Source of the DNA: CAWCAW01 sp963793645
Lineage (GTDB): Bacteria; Actinomycetota; Acidimicrobiia; Acidimicrobiales; UBA8190
Direction: 5' to 3'
DNA: 64,000 nucleotides
Assembly (NCBI GenBank): GCA_963793645.1
Contig: CAWCAW010000006.1
Location: 62,001 to 126,000 of the forward strand
Shown: in pieces, positions 35,128 to 43,502 of the stretch
Numbering within the stretch: position 1 is the first letter of the stretch
How the letters are laid out: each line of letters begins with the position of its first letter
Position numbers and translations under genes: made by a program
The notes under the pieces: model-generated
What the model saw: only the letters and a program-made list of their open reading frames with translations
What the model was told of the DNA's origin: nothing
Databases searched by the model: none

Positions 35128-35933
35128 TTAGCGGCCGAGCTCCTCGGATCGGCGGGCCGCCGCCGCCACCGCTTTGGCAAAGGCGCGCCGCAGTCCATGG
35201 TCCTCGAGGACGGCCAAGGCGGCTTCGGTCGTCCCGCCCGGGGACGTCACCTGCGCCCGCAGCACGGCCGGGTCGTCGCCGGACTCGACCAACAGCCGGG
35301 CGCTGCCGGCGATGGTGGTCAGGGCCAAGCGCCTGCTGGTGACGGAGTCCAGGCCGGCGGCCACCCCCGCCTCGATGAGAGCCTCGGCCACCAGAAAGAT
35401 GTAGGCCGGACCCGAGCCCGACACGGCGGTGACGGCGTCGAGCGCGGCTTCGGGCACCCGCACCACCTGGCCCACGGCCCCGAGGATCTCCTCGGCCCAC
35501 GCCATGTCGGCTTCGAGCGCGCTGGCACCCGCCGACGATGGCCGCCATGCCGGCGCCGATGAGGGCGGGGGTGTTGGGCATGGCCCGCACCACCGCCACC
35601 GCGAGCCGAGCCATCGCGACAAGCGGCCCAGGGTGACGCCCGCCATGATGGACAGCACCCGAGCGGGGGCGTCACCGGAACCGCCACCGGCCAGGGCGCG
35701 GCACGCCGCCTCAGCCTTGGGCGGGCTTCACGGCCACCACGGCGCCGTCGCCGGCCACGACGACAGCTCGATGTGGCCACGCCCGGCAATGAAGTAGCCA
35801 GCGCGTCACGATGCGCGACTCGTCCACTTCGACGATCACCATGGTCGTGCGCGGCGCGCCCGGCGCGCAGCAGCCCACCGACGAGCGCGCTGCCCATCCG
35901 ACCCCCACCGATGACGACTAACGCAGGACGCAT
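35128..35933 (-). CDS. proC: Pyrroline-5-carboxylate reductase (several frameshifts)
   Basis: The last enzyme of proline synthesis reduces pyrroline-5-carboxylate with NAD(P)H. The pieces lie in three frames: MRPALVVIGGGRMGSALVGGLL (Rossmann), RTTMVIVEVDESR, VVVAGDGAVVAVKPAQ, VLSIMAGVTLG, AVAVVRAMPNTPALIGAGMAAI and the C-terminal VTAVSGSGPAYIFLVAEALIEAGVAAGL plus QVTSPGGTTEAAL. Breaks fall near 35865, 35790, 35715, 35610 and 35535. The total of about 268 residues is exactly the usual length and all motifs are conserved, so sequencing error is more likely than decay. The ATG is at 35933. Confidence 0.85.
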
Positions 35934-36050
35934 CGTGCGTGAGGCTAACCGAAGATTCTGACGCGACGCAGCCCGAGGAACCATGCAGACACCGACCGCA
36001 CTTCCCCGTTGGACACATCACTCGCCCCTCGGGCCGTGCCAGCGGGCACC

Positions 36051-36637
36051 CTATCCCGCACTCGACGCGACAGCGAGTGAGTAACGCGCTGTTACACCGA
36101 TACGCGGCATTGCGCGCCACGTGCGTGCGACGTGACAGCGAGCGCGCCTTAGCGTGAACGGGGCGCGACGGCGACGGTAGATGCCGGCGAAACCGATGGC
36201 CATGGCCGTCGGGAACACATCGTCGACATACGACAATGACGAGCCGATGATGCGATCGAGCTCATCGTCGGTCACGGCATGCACCGGGATCTCGCCCACG
36301 AGATAGATGGCATCCTCGGGACCGAGGCGAGAAGCGCATCTGATGCAGGTCGGCATTGCGACGCAACAGGTACTCGTAGGTCTCCTGGATGTTCACCTCC
36401 GGGGCGGGCATCACCTGTGCCTCGTGGTGCAAGGTGCGCTGGCGGATGGTGAGCCACACGGTGACGAAGTCTTTCTCGTCGCCCGCGCAGCCGCAGGTAC
36501 CACCGCCCCATAGCCACGTCGCGGTCGACGGCGGCCACCACGCTGTTCTCTTCGGCCAGGCGCTCCTGGGCCCACGCCTCGATGACGCCGTGGCACCGTT
36601 GGCGCTCTTCGTCGCTGGCGATATCGGCGACAGCCAC
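36051..36637 (-). CDS. YbjN-domain protein (frameshifted)
   Basis: This is a short protein with a type III secretion chaperone-like YbjN fold. Segments in order are HGVIEAWAQERL, DVAMGRWYLRLRGDEKDFVTVWLTIRQRTLHHEAQVMP, EVNIQETYEYLLRRNADLHQMRF, then GPEDAIYLVGEIPVHAVTDDELDRIIGSSLSYVDD. Frames change near 36490 and 36335. A YbjN gene directly after mshA is a conserved actinobacterial arrangement (mycobacterial Rv0486-Rv0487). The end is uncertain: as written the frame stops at 36051, but one more indel would give RSR-TAA at 36149-36151 and about 162 residues. The GTG at 36637 is 22 bases past the mshA stop. Function is not established. Confidence 0.7.
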
Positions 36638-36659
36638 GCCTGTGCGGACCCTCGAGCCG

Positions 36660-37924
36660 TCAGCGACAAGCCACGAGGCGCTCGGCGGCGAGCTCCTCGT
36701 AGGTGGCCCGCAGCACGGCGGCGGCCTGGGCCCAGGTGTAGCGCCGGGCCCACGACCGCCGCGCGCTGGCCATGCGCTCGGCGCCCAGCGGATCGTCGAG
36801 GACCTTCGATACCGCCGGCCGCGAAGGCCGGCCGGCACGGCCGAATCGACCAGGTAGCCGGTGTGGCCGTCGTCGACCAGCGTGGTGAGCCCCCCCACCG
36901 CAGCGGCCACCACCGGCGTGCCGCAGGCGGCCGCTTCGAGGGCCACCAGCCCGAAGGACTCCGGCGCGGCTGGGCACCAGGCACACGTCGGCGGCGCGGT
37001 AGTAGGTCGATAGCAGCTCGTGGGGTTGGGGCGCTACGAAGTGCACGGCATCGGACAGCTTCGTAGACGACACCACGACTCCTCGACATAGTGCCAGGTG
37101 CTCCTCCCCATGAGGGCCACTCGGCCCTCCCACGATGACGAGTTGGGCATCGGGCGTGTCGACGGCGCACGTCGGCCAATGCCCGGACCGCCACGGCCGC
37201 ACCTTTGAGCGGCTGGATCCGTGCCCACGAACAGCAGCAGCGGCACGTCGGCGGGCAGCCCCAAGGCGCGTCGGGCCTGGGGTCGATAACCCGGAGCGAA
37301 GAAGGCATGGTCCACAGCCGGGCGCCACCACCCGGATCCGCGCCGGATCGGCGTCGTAGAGATCGGCCAGTTGGGCGGCTTCGACGGAGCACGAGGCGAG
37401 CACGATCTCCGAGCAGCGCATGATGGCGGCCTCGGCCTCGGCCCGGCGATGCGGCTCGTCGCTCGAGACCTCCTCGGGGCTCGCCTCCGCCTTGACCCGG
37501 GCCAAGGTGTGAAACGTCGATACCAGCGGGAGGTCGAGCTCGTGCTTGATGCGATGGCCGGCGAGTCCCGATAGCCAGTAGTTGGCGTGCACGGCGTCGA
37601 ACCCGGTCTCGTCGGCCGGCGGAGCCCATCGAGCGCCATGAGGCAGACGTTGTCGGCGAACTCGTCGACCACTTGGGGGAGCGCTTCTTTGGCCATGGGT
37701 TCGAGGGGCCCGGCCGGTACGTGATGGACCCGCAGCCCGGGCTCGACCACGACGGTGGCCGGCACGTCGGCTGACGGCGCCCGGGTGTAGACGTCGCACT
37801 CGACCCCGGCGCGGGCCAGCGCCGTCGACAGCTCGCGGACGTAGACGTTCATCCCCCCGCCGTCACCGGTTCCCGGCTGGGCGAGCGGAGAGGTGTGCAG
37901 GGAGAGCACTGCCAGTCGTCGCAC
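36660..37924 (-). CDS. mshA: D-inositol-3-phosphate glycosyltransferase MshA (many frameshifts)
   Basis: This GT4-family enzyme makes the first intermediate of mycothiol from UDP-GlcNAc and inositol 3-phosphate. The N-terminus LSLHTSPLAQPGTGDGGGMNVYVRELSTAL is the MshA hallmark. VHANYWLSGLAGHRIKHELDLPLVSTFHTL, VVAPG-VDHAFFAPGYRPQARRALGL, RIQPLKGAAVAVRALA, AQLVIVGGPSGP and the nucleotide-sugar E-x7-E region ALEAAACGTPVVAAAVGGL follow. They are spread over three frames with at least seven breaks between about 37625 and 36780. About 421 residues would result. YbjN follows directly. Mycothiol is the actinobacterial thiol buffer. Given equal breakage in other genes here, sequencing error is preferred over a pseudogene. 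Confidence 0.82.
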
Positions 37925-37968
37925 CGGCGATGAGCCTACCGGGCGCCCCGAAGCTGCATTCGGGCGGG

Positions 37969-38469
37969 TCAGTCCACCTCGGGGTGGGCGGCGGGGGGCA
38001 CCTCGGAGCTGCCGTTGGCCATGGGGGCGGCCCCGTTGGTGGCGGGGGGAGTGGCCGGGGTGGTGGCCGCACCATTGGCGGCAGCATTGGCGGGGGCGTT
38101 GGCCGAAACGGCCCCGCTCGCCTCGTTCTCGTGGCAGAACGACAGGTAGATGCGGATGAGAGCCTGCTTCTGGTCGACGTTCAGGGCCGGGTCGGCCAGG
38201 ATCTCGCGGGCCAGGTCGGTCTCTCCGGTGCCCGGCTCGAGGATGCCGGCTTGGACATAGAGGGTCTCGGCGGAGATACGCAGCGCCTTGGCGATCTGCT
38301 GGAGGATCTCGGCCGACGGCCGGCGCAGGCCCCGCTCGATCTGGCTGAGATACGGGTTGGAGATGCCGGCCAGTTCGGAGAGTCGGCGCAGCGAGAGACG
38401 AGCCGAGTTCCGCTGGTCGCGAATGAAGCCGCCGAGGTCACTGAGGCGATCGGGCAGCTGCTTAGGCAC
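37969..38469 (-). CDS. XRE-family transcriptional regulator (Rv0474-like)
   Basis: This 166-residue regulator has an N-terminal HTH: LGGFIRDQRNSARLSLRRLSELAGISNPYLSQIERGLRRPSAEILQQIAKAL, followed by a short helical region (LYVQAGIL, DPALNVDQKQALIRIYLSF) and a disordered Ala/Asn/Thr/Pro tail. It closely resembles mycobacterial Rv0474 and its Streptomyces counterparts, which sit in a similar gene neighbourhood. The GTG at 38469 begins 29 bases after the RsiG-like gene stop, so the two may be co-transcribed. Target genes are unknown. Confidence 0.85.
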   Translation of the reverse strand: MPKQLPDRLSDLGGFIRDQRNSARLSLRRLSELAGISNPYLSQIERGLRRPSAEILQQIAKALRISAETLYVQAGILEPGTGETDLAREILADPALNVDQKQALIRIYLSFCHENEASGAVSANAPANAAANGAATTPATPPATNGAAPMANGSSEVPPAAHPEVD

Positions 38470-38498
38470 GACGGTGGCGGCGGTTTCTCGAACCGGGG

Positions 38499-39050
38499 TC
38501 AGCTCAACAACCCTTCGACAGAGGCCTCGCCGGTCTTGTACCGGCTCACGATCTCCGCCTGAAGCGTGTCGATGCGCTCGTGAAGGGCGCGCCGCTGGCT
38601 CGAGACGCGTGTCTCGATCTCGGTCAACCGGTCTGCCGCGCTTCGCAGCTCGGCCTCCGACATGGTGGGCAGCTTCCCGATGCCTTCGGCGTCGAGAACA
38701 GCGTCGATCCCGGCCGTGAGGTCCTCACTCTCCATGTCCGGGGACATCTGCGACGGGAGGCGGCCGAAGCCGGCCGGACGCGGCGGCCCTGATCCGATGA
38801 TGGAGGGCAGGTGCTCGACGATGGAATCGAGGTCGGTAGCGCCGTCGGCGGCACCGTCGAGGTAGACGTGGACCACGTCGAGGCGGCCTTGGGCGATGCG
38901 GCGGAGATACGACACCGCCGTCTCCGCTTCTTGACACTCGGCCCGCATGGCCCGCAGGTCTTGCAGCGTTCGCTCGTTCACCCCACCGAGATAGTCAGGG
39001 GCCAAGAGCCGGTCGAGCTCCTCGTCCAACGGAATCGAAGGAGTGTGCAC
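38499..39050 (-). CDS. RsiG-like c-di-GMP-binding anti-sigma factor
   Basis: This 183-residue helical protein has no membrane segment. RsiG of Streptomyces sequesters the sigma factor WhiG and binds a c-di-GMP dimer through two E-x3-S-x2-R-x3-Q-x3-D motifs on antiparallel helices. Here residues 43-58 (E43, S47, R50, Q54, D58) match the motif exactly. Residues 146-161 (E146, S150, R153, H157, D161) match except that His replaces Gln. The HVYLDG and EAELRSAADRLTEIE stretches support a two-helix coiled coil. The GTG is at 39050. No sigma-factor gene lies in this window, so the partner is elsewhere. Function is inferred from motifs and not proven. Confidence 0.75.
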   Translation of the reverse strand: MHTPSIPLDEELDRLLAPDYLGGVNERTLQDLRAMRAECQEAETAVSYLRRIAQGRLDVVHVYLDGAADGATDLDSIVEHLPSIIGSGPPRPAGFGRLPSQMSPDMESEDLTAGIDAVLDAEGIGKLPTMSEAELRSAADRLTEIETRVSSQRRALHERIDTLQAEIVSRYKTGEASVEGLLS

Positions 39051-39076
39051 AGCCGAGATGGTATCGCGCCCCTCTG

Positions 39077-39475
39077 TTACGAAGGCCCACCGTGCGCCAC
39101 GGGTCCGGCTCGAGTGGCCGGGGCATAACAGCGCACCACGGTGCCAACCAGCGTCTTTCGAGACACCGGGCCGAAGTGCCGGCTGTCGGTGCTGGCCATG
39201 GGGTTGTCGCCTCTCACCACGATGTCGTCACCGAGCACGGCGCTCACCCGCTTGACGATCACTCGACCGCCGCGGGGGTCGGCCACCACCACCACGTCAC
39301 CGACGGTGACGGGCCGAGCCCGGCGCACCAGCAAGCGGTCGCCGGCCATGAGGGTGGGCGCCATCGAAGCCCCCTCCACCACCACCCGGCGCGGCTGCCA
39401 TACGACGAAAGCGACCAGCGCGGCGACGGCCGTGAGGGATGCCGCGGCCATGGGTAAGGTGGGACGAGACATCAT
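39077..39475 (-). CDS. sodX: S26-family peptidase, putative nickel superoxide dismutase maturation protease
   Basis: This 132-residue signal-peptidase-like protein has one N-terminal membrane helix (about residues 9-26) and the Ser/Lys dyad: Ser37 in VEGASMAPTL and Lys75 in GRVIVKRVSAVLG. GDNPMASTDSRHFGPVS is the usual C-terminal box of S26 enzymes. It lies divergent to sodN, 30 bases apart. Proteins of this size next to sodN remove the leader of Ni-SOD so that His1 becomes free to bind nickel. The ATG at 39475 follows GTGGGAACG. Confidence 0.85.
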   Translation of the reverse strand: MMSRPTLPMAAASLTAVAALVAFVVWQPRRVVVEGASMAPTLMAGDRLLVRRARPVTVGDVVVVADPRGGRVIVKRVSAVLGDDIVVRGDNPMASTDSRHFGPVSRKTLVGTVVRCYAPATRAGPVAHGGPS

Positions 39476-39505
39476 CGTTCCCACTCTGGACCAAGGAGCC
39501 TTCCC

Positions 39506-39925
39506 ATGCGTTTGTCTGACCGCCTTCTCTCGATGATCGACCGGATCGCTCCTCCGCCGTCGGTCCACGCCCACTGCGACCTGCCCTGTGGCGTCTATGA
39601 CCCGGCTCAGGCCCGCATCGAGGCCGAGTCCGTCAAGGCGTGCATGGAGAAGTTCAACGCGTCGAGCGACGTCGAGTTCAAAGAGCGCGCCATCGTGATC
39701 AAAGAAGAGCGGGCCGACCTCGTCAAGCACCACCTGTGGGTGCTGTGGACCGACTACTTCAAGCCCGAGCACCTCGAGAAGCACCCCACCTTGCACGATC
39801 TGTTCTGGAAGGCCACCAAGACCGCCGGCGAGACCAAGAAGACCACCGACCCCAAGGTGGCCGAGGGACTGCTGGCGCAGATCGCTGAGATCGACGAGAT
39901 CTTCTGGGCGACCAAGAAGGGCTAG
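39506..39925 (+). CDS. sodN: Nickel superoxide dismutase
   Basis: Ni-SOD converts superoxide to oxygen and peroxide. The nickel hook is HCDLPCGVY, with ligands His23, Cys24 and Cys28 in the precursor; these become His1, Cys2 and Cys6 after cleavage between Ala22 and His23 by the adjacent SodX. The rest is the four-helix bundle (ARIEAESVKACMEKF, HHLWVLWTDYFKPEHLEKHP, LHDLFWKATKTAGETKK). Total 139 residues, as expected. A strong AAGGAG lies seven bases before the ATG. The leader (MRLSDRLLSMIDRIAPPPSVHA) is not a Sec signal, so the enzyme is cytoplasmic. Nickel control is typical but not seen directly. Confidence 0.95.
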   Translation: MRLSDRLLSMIDRIAPPPSVHAHCDLPCGVYDPAQARIEAESVKACMEKFNASSDVEFKERAIVIKEERADLVKHHLWVLWTDYFKPEHLEKHPTLHDLFWKATKTAGETKKTTDPKVAEGLLAQIAEIDEIFWATKKG

Positions 39926-39928
39926 GTC

Positions 39929-40258
39929 TCAGGCGGCCGGAGCGTGCTCGGCGCACAACCGCGCCGCGGGGCGCTCGGCCAGCTCGACATCGGCGAGCAC
40001 CTCACCACATTCGTCGCAGGTCCCGTAGGTGCCCTTGTCCAACCGGTCCAGGGCGTACTCGACATCGGCGATTTGCGCCTCGACGGCGTCAAGCATCCCG
40101 AGGTCGACGTCCTCGCCGAAATCAGGAACTGATTCATTAACGCGGCCGTCCAGGTCGGGGCCGTCCAGGTCGGGGCCGTCCAGGTCGGGGCCGTCCATTA
40201 CGGCGTTGTCGAAGTCGGGGCTTTCGAACTCGGGCCCGTCGAACTCAGGACTGTCCAT
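39929..40258 (-). CDS. DksA/TraR-type zinc-finger protein with acidic repeat N-terminus
   Basis: The 109-residue protein ends in a TraR/DksA zinc finger (CDECGEVLADVELAERPAARLCAEH, a Cx2C...Cx2H pattern) preceded by a short coiled coil (VDLGMLDAVEAQIADVEYALDRLDKGTYG). The first 45 residues are acidic repeats (PEFDG, PDLDG) encoded by 15-base units. DksA-like proteins act on RNA polymerase, but this short form lacks the long coiled-coil tip, so a DksA role is unproven. It converges with sodN, with the stops 3 bases apart. The ATG at 40258 is chosen. Confidence 0.82.
   Translation of the reverse strand: MDSPEFDGPEFESPDFDNAVMDGPDLDGPDLDGPDLDGRVNESVPDFGEDVDLGMLDAVEAQIADVEYALDRLDKGTYGTCDECGEVLADVELAERPAARLCAEHAPAA
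40148..40192. repeat. Three copies of a 15-bp tandem repeat
   Basis: Three exact copies of gtccaggtcggggcc encode the repeated PDLDG pentapeptide of the DksA-like protein. Degenerate copies continue to about 40255. Confidence 0.9.
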
Positions 40259-40321
40259 TGCCGGCCGATCGTACCGGCCCGTCGTGCCGGCCGGGCGTCT
40301 CCAGGTCCATAGGATCATCGC

Positions 40322-41719
40322 GTGACTCCCTCTCCCGCTTTGGCCCGGCTGCTGGGGGACTCCGTGACGGTGCCGTGCGTGGATGGCACCGAGCGCCCGT
40401 ACGTCAACCTGGACGCGGCGGCGTCGACGAGCGCCCTGGTGCAGGTGGCCGAGGCCGTCGAGGCGTTCGTGCCCATGTACTCGAGCGTGCACCGCGGCAC
40501 CGGCTACAAGTCGCGCCGGGCCACCGAGGCCTACGAATCGGCCCGGGACCGGGCGCTGGACTTTTGTGGCGGACCACACGCCGACGACATTGCCATCATC
40601 TGTCGCAACACGACCGAGGCGCTCAACCATCTTGCCTATCGGCTGCGGCTCGGGCCCGACGACGTGGTGCTCACGACCGTGGTCGAGCACCACGCCAACC
40701 TCCTGCCGTGGGGGCGGGTGGCCCGCCGGCGTTATGTCGAGTGCGATACCGACGGCACCTTCGGCGTGTCGGACGTGGTGGCCGGGTTGGAGGCCGCTCC
40801 CCAACCAGTCCTGCTCGCCATGACGGGCGCCTCCAACGTGACGGGGTGGGTCCCGCCCCTCGACGAGATCCTCGAGGCCGCCCACGAGCGCGGCGTGCCC
40901 GTGGTGCTCGACGCCGCCCAGCTGGCACCGCACCGTTGCATTCCCGCCGCCGCCGACTACGTGGCCTTCAGCGGGCACAAGCTCTACGCCCCCTACGGCG
41001 CCGGCGTGCTGGTGGGACCGCGGGCCACTTTCGCCGACGGCGATCCCTTCCTGGCCGGCGGGGGGGCGGTGGACCTCGTCGACCTGGACGAGGTGGTGTG
41101 GACCGAACCGCCCGAACGCGAGGAGGCCGGGTCGCCCAACGTGATCGGGGCCGTGGCGCTGCAAGCGGCGCTGGACACCCTGAGCGGTATCGGGTGGGAC
41201 GCCATGTTGAAGCACGAGCGGGCGCTGGCTCGGCGACTGCGCCAGGGACTGGGGGCCATCGACGGGGTGCGAGTGCTCGGGCCCTCCCTCGACACCGACA
41301 CCTTGGCCATCGCCGCCTTCGTGGTCGAGGGCGTGGACCACGCCCTGGTGGCGGCCCGACTCAGTGCCGAGTGGGCCATCGGCGTGCGCCACGGGTGCTT
41401 CTGCGCGCATCCCTATCTGGTGCGCCTGTTGGGTCTCGGGCCGGAAGAGGTGGACGCCTTTCGTAGTCAGCTCCGCCGCGGCGACCACAGCTCGGCGCCT
41501 GGTGCGGTGCGCGCCAGCTGCGGCATCTCCACCACCGACAACGAGGTCGACGTCTTACTGGCGGCCGTCGCCGAACTGGCCGGCGAGGCACGCTCGGGGC
41601 GCCGAGGTGCGGTGACATACGAGCAAGAACCGGGAACCGGTGACTACTGGCCCGTGACCGACGATCCGGCGTGGTCCGCTTTGGAGCGTCGACGCGGCGC
41701 GTGGTGCTCGAGAGGTTGA
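40322..41719 (+). CDS. Aminotransferase class V, SufS-like cysteine desulfurase family
   Basis: This 465-residue PLP enzyme has the Schiff-base Lys220 in AFSGHKLYAPYGAG, the cofactor Asp in VLDAAQLAPH and TTVVEHHANLLPW, the SufS/CsdB-type substrate loop. GVRHGCFCAHPYLVRLLG contains cysteines where group II desulfurases carry the reactive Cys. The family abstracts sulfur or selenium from cysteine; isopenicillin-epimerase-like members exist. The gene stands alone with no sufBCD nearby, so a role in Fe-S assembly is uncertain. The GTG at 40322 gives the canonical N-terminus (YVNLDAAASTSAL). The frame is intact. Confidence 0.85.
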   Translation: MTPSPALARLLGDSVTVPCVDGTERPYVNLDAAASTSALVQVAEAVEAFVPMYSSVHRGTGYKSRRATEAYESARDRALDFCGGPHADDIAIICRNTTEALNHLAYRLRLGPDDVVLTTVVEHHANLLPWGRVARRRYVECDTDGTFGVSDVVAGLEAAPQPVLLAMTGASNVTGWVPPLDEILEAAHERGVPVVLDAAQLAPHRCIPAAADYVAFSGHKLYAPYGAGVLVGPRATFADGDPFLAGGGAVDLVDLDEVVWTEPPEREEAGSPNVIGAVALQAALDTLSGIGWDAMLKHERALARRLRQGLGAIDGVRVLGPSLDTDTLAIAAFVVEGVDHALVAARLSAEWAIGVRHGCFCAHPYLVRLLGLGPEEVDAFRSQLRRGDHSSAPGAVRASCGISTTDNEVDVLLAAVAELAGEARSGRRGAVTYEQEPGTGDYWPVTDDPAWSALERRRGAWCSRG

Positions 41720-41748
41720 TGTTTGGGGGGTTGCTGCTTCAGCACCGA

Positions 41749-41774
41749 CGGGTCGGATCCGCAGACCCGACCCG
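41749..41774. terminator. Hairpin between convergent genes
   Basis: CGGGTCGG at 41749-41756 and CCGACCCG at 41767-41774 form a perfect eight-pair stem with a ten-base loop between the convergent aminotransferase and CAP-protein genes. It lacks a T-tract, so bidirectional termination is inferred from position. Confidence 0.45.
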
Positions 41775-41804
41775 CCGATTACCGGCTCCTCGTGCCCGCT
41801 TCCG

Positions 41805-43487
41805 TTAGCCCATCGATCCGTAATACGGCATGTTGAAGGCGAAGACGCCGCCGTCGGCGGCCGCCATCCAATACCCCGCCGCGTTCGGCGCCGCTGCCAT
41901 CGACACCACCGGCGAGTCGAGATGCTCACCGCCGGTCGATCCGTGGTACGTGGAATCGCCGAAGGAGAACAGCCCGCCGTCGGAAGCCACTTCCCAGTAA
42001 CCGCCGCCGTCAGGCGTAACGGCCATGCCCACCACCGGCTTGGCCAGCGGGTGCCCGCCCATCGATCCGTAGAAGCGGGCATCACCGAAAGCGAACAGCC
42101 CGCCGTCGGTGGCCACCTCCCAGTAACCGTCGCCGTCGGCTGTGGGGGCCATGGCCACCACCGGCTTGGCCAACAGGTGACCGCCCATCGATCCGTAGAA
42201 GCGGGCATCGCCGAAGGCGAACAGCCCGCCGTCGGACGCCACCTCCCAGTAGCCGTGACCGTCAGGAGTCGACGCAATCCCTACGACGGGCTCGGACAGC
42301 GGGTGGCCGCCCATCGATCCGTAGAACTGCGCATCTCCGAAGGCGAACAGCCCGCCGTCGGAGGCCACCAACCAGTAACCGCCGCCGTCGGGCGTGGCGG
42401 ACATTCCCACCACGGGCTGGGCCAGGCTGATGCCCGCCATGGAGTCGTAGAAGCCGGCGTTGCCGAAGGCGAACACGCCGCCTTTGGCGTCCACCAGCCA
42501 GTAGCCCTGTCCGTTGGGCGTGGAGACGATGTCCACCGCCGACGCCATGAGGCCGGCGCCGCCCGGGTTGCCGGGAAGCTCGGGAAGAACCTGGCTCCAT
42601 GCGTAGTCGAGAGCGGGCGAGCCGGAGGTGTCCACCAACAGCTCCGTCCAACTGGGGTCCCCTTGGTAGGACGACGAGTTGTAGCCGACGCCCATCACAC
42701 ACGGCGTGCAGTTCAGGCTCAGAAGAACGTTGTCCCGGTGCCCCCAGCACCCGGCTTCACCGGCGTAGGTGCAGTCGATGTTGGCCGAGCCCAGTCCGTC
42801 GTCGTACATCCAGTAGTAAATCGCTTCGAGCGGGTTACCCATGGCCCCGGCCCAGTTGCCGCCCCACGACGTCCACGGGAAGCCGCCCGGCGGAGATGGA
42901 TCAGCGTTGGACGCAGCCGCCTGGGCGGAGACCACGTCCAGGGCGCCGGCCATCCCCGACAGGGGAGGCAAGCCGCGCACGGTGCGCTCGAGGTTGGTGG
43001 CCACGAACAGCTGTTGCTGGGGGGAAAGGGTGGACCAGTTGGTGGGGAGAGCCATCCCGGGCAGGCCTTCTTGTTCGCGCCCGTTGTCGATGGCGGACAG
43101 GACCGAGTTCACGCACGACGAGACATCGTCATAGGTCGATCCCGAGCAGCTGTTCAAGAAGTTCGGGTTGGGAGCGATGTTCTGGCTCGGGTTGCCGGGG
43201 GGAAGGATGCCCGCCGTCGAGTTCGGGTAGGCCTTGGTGACCGGAAGCGGTGGCGACAGGTGCGACGCCGGCGCTGGGGTGGCGTGCAGCGCGCTGAGGA
43301 CCGAGCTCGGCGAGCTCGTCACCGCCAACCCGACGAGGGCCGGCACTATCGTCAACGCGGCGGCCGCCGGCATGAGGCCGAATCGCCGCTGACGGACCGT
43401 GGGGAGCCCGAGGTCCTCACGACCGCGGCGACGCCACGAGGAGATTTTCCTACGCACAAATGGGTGTATCGGGACAGCAACCGGCAC
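41805..43487 (-). CDS. Secreted CAP-domain protein with six 42-residue C-terminal repeats
   Basis: This 560-residue exported protein has a hydrophobic signal/anchor at about residues 36-60 (MPAAAALTIVPALVGLAVTS). A CAP/SCP-like domain at about 140-310 includes NLERTVRGLPPL, GGNWAGAMGNPLEAIYYWMYDDG and GCWGHRDNVL. From about residue 319 come six tandem repeats of about 42 residues with consensus GYWxVASDGGLFAFGDAxFYGSMGG then PVVGMAxTPDGG. Such repeats are frequent in Acidimicrobiia surface proteins and probably make a beta-propeller. The frame is intact. A surface or secreted role is likely, perhaps carbohydrate or protein binding. The CAP domain's activity is unknown. Confidence 0.8.
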   Translation of the reverse strand: MPVAVPIHPFVRRKISSWRRRGREDLGLPTVRQRRFGLMPAAAALTIVPALVGLAVTSSPSSVLSALHATPAPASHLSPPLPVTKAYPNSTAGILPPGNPSQNIAPNPNFLNSCSGSTYDDVSSCVNSVLSAIDNGREQEGLPGMALPTNWSTLSPQQQLFVATNLERTVRGLPPLSGMAGALDVVSAQAAASNADPSPPGGFPWTSWGGNWAGAMGNPLEAIYYWMYDDGLGSANIDCTYAGEAGCWGHRDNVLLSLNCTPCVMGVGYNSSSYQGDPSWTELLVDTSGSPALDYAWSQVLPELPGNPGGAGLMASAVDIVSTPNGQGYWLVDAKGGVFAFGNAGFYDSMAGISLAQPVVGMSATPDGGGYWLVASDGGLFAFGDAQFYGSMGGHPLSEPVVGIASTPDGHGYWEVASDGGLFAFGDARFYGSMGGHLLAKPVVAMAPTADGDGYWEVATDGGLFAFGDARFYGSMGGHPLAKPVVGMAVTPDGGGYWEVASDGGLFSFGDSTYHGSTGGEHLDSPVVSMAAAPNAAGYWMAAADGGVFAFNMPYYGSMG

Positions 43488-43502
43488 GGCTTATGGGAAA
43501 CC

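Noticed and set aside
35941..36050. A tRNA or small RNA between proC and ybjN
   Set aside because: No cloverleaf pairing or T-arm consensus was found; the region looks like ordinary intergenic or frame-damaged sequence.
41922..43500. Upstream 5' extension of the propeller lipoprotein frame
   Set aside because: This part is antisense to the CAP repeat protein. The lipoprotein signal starts at 43503, so the longer reading is a chance open frame.
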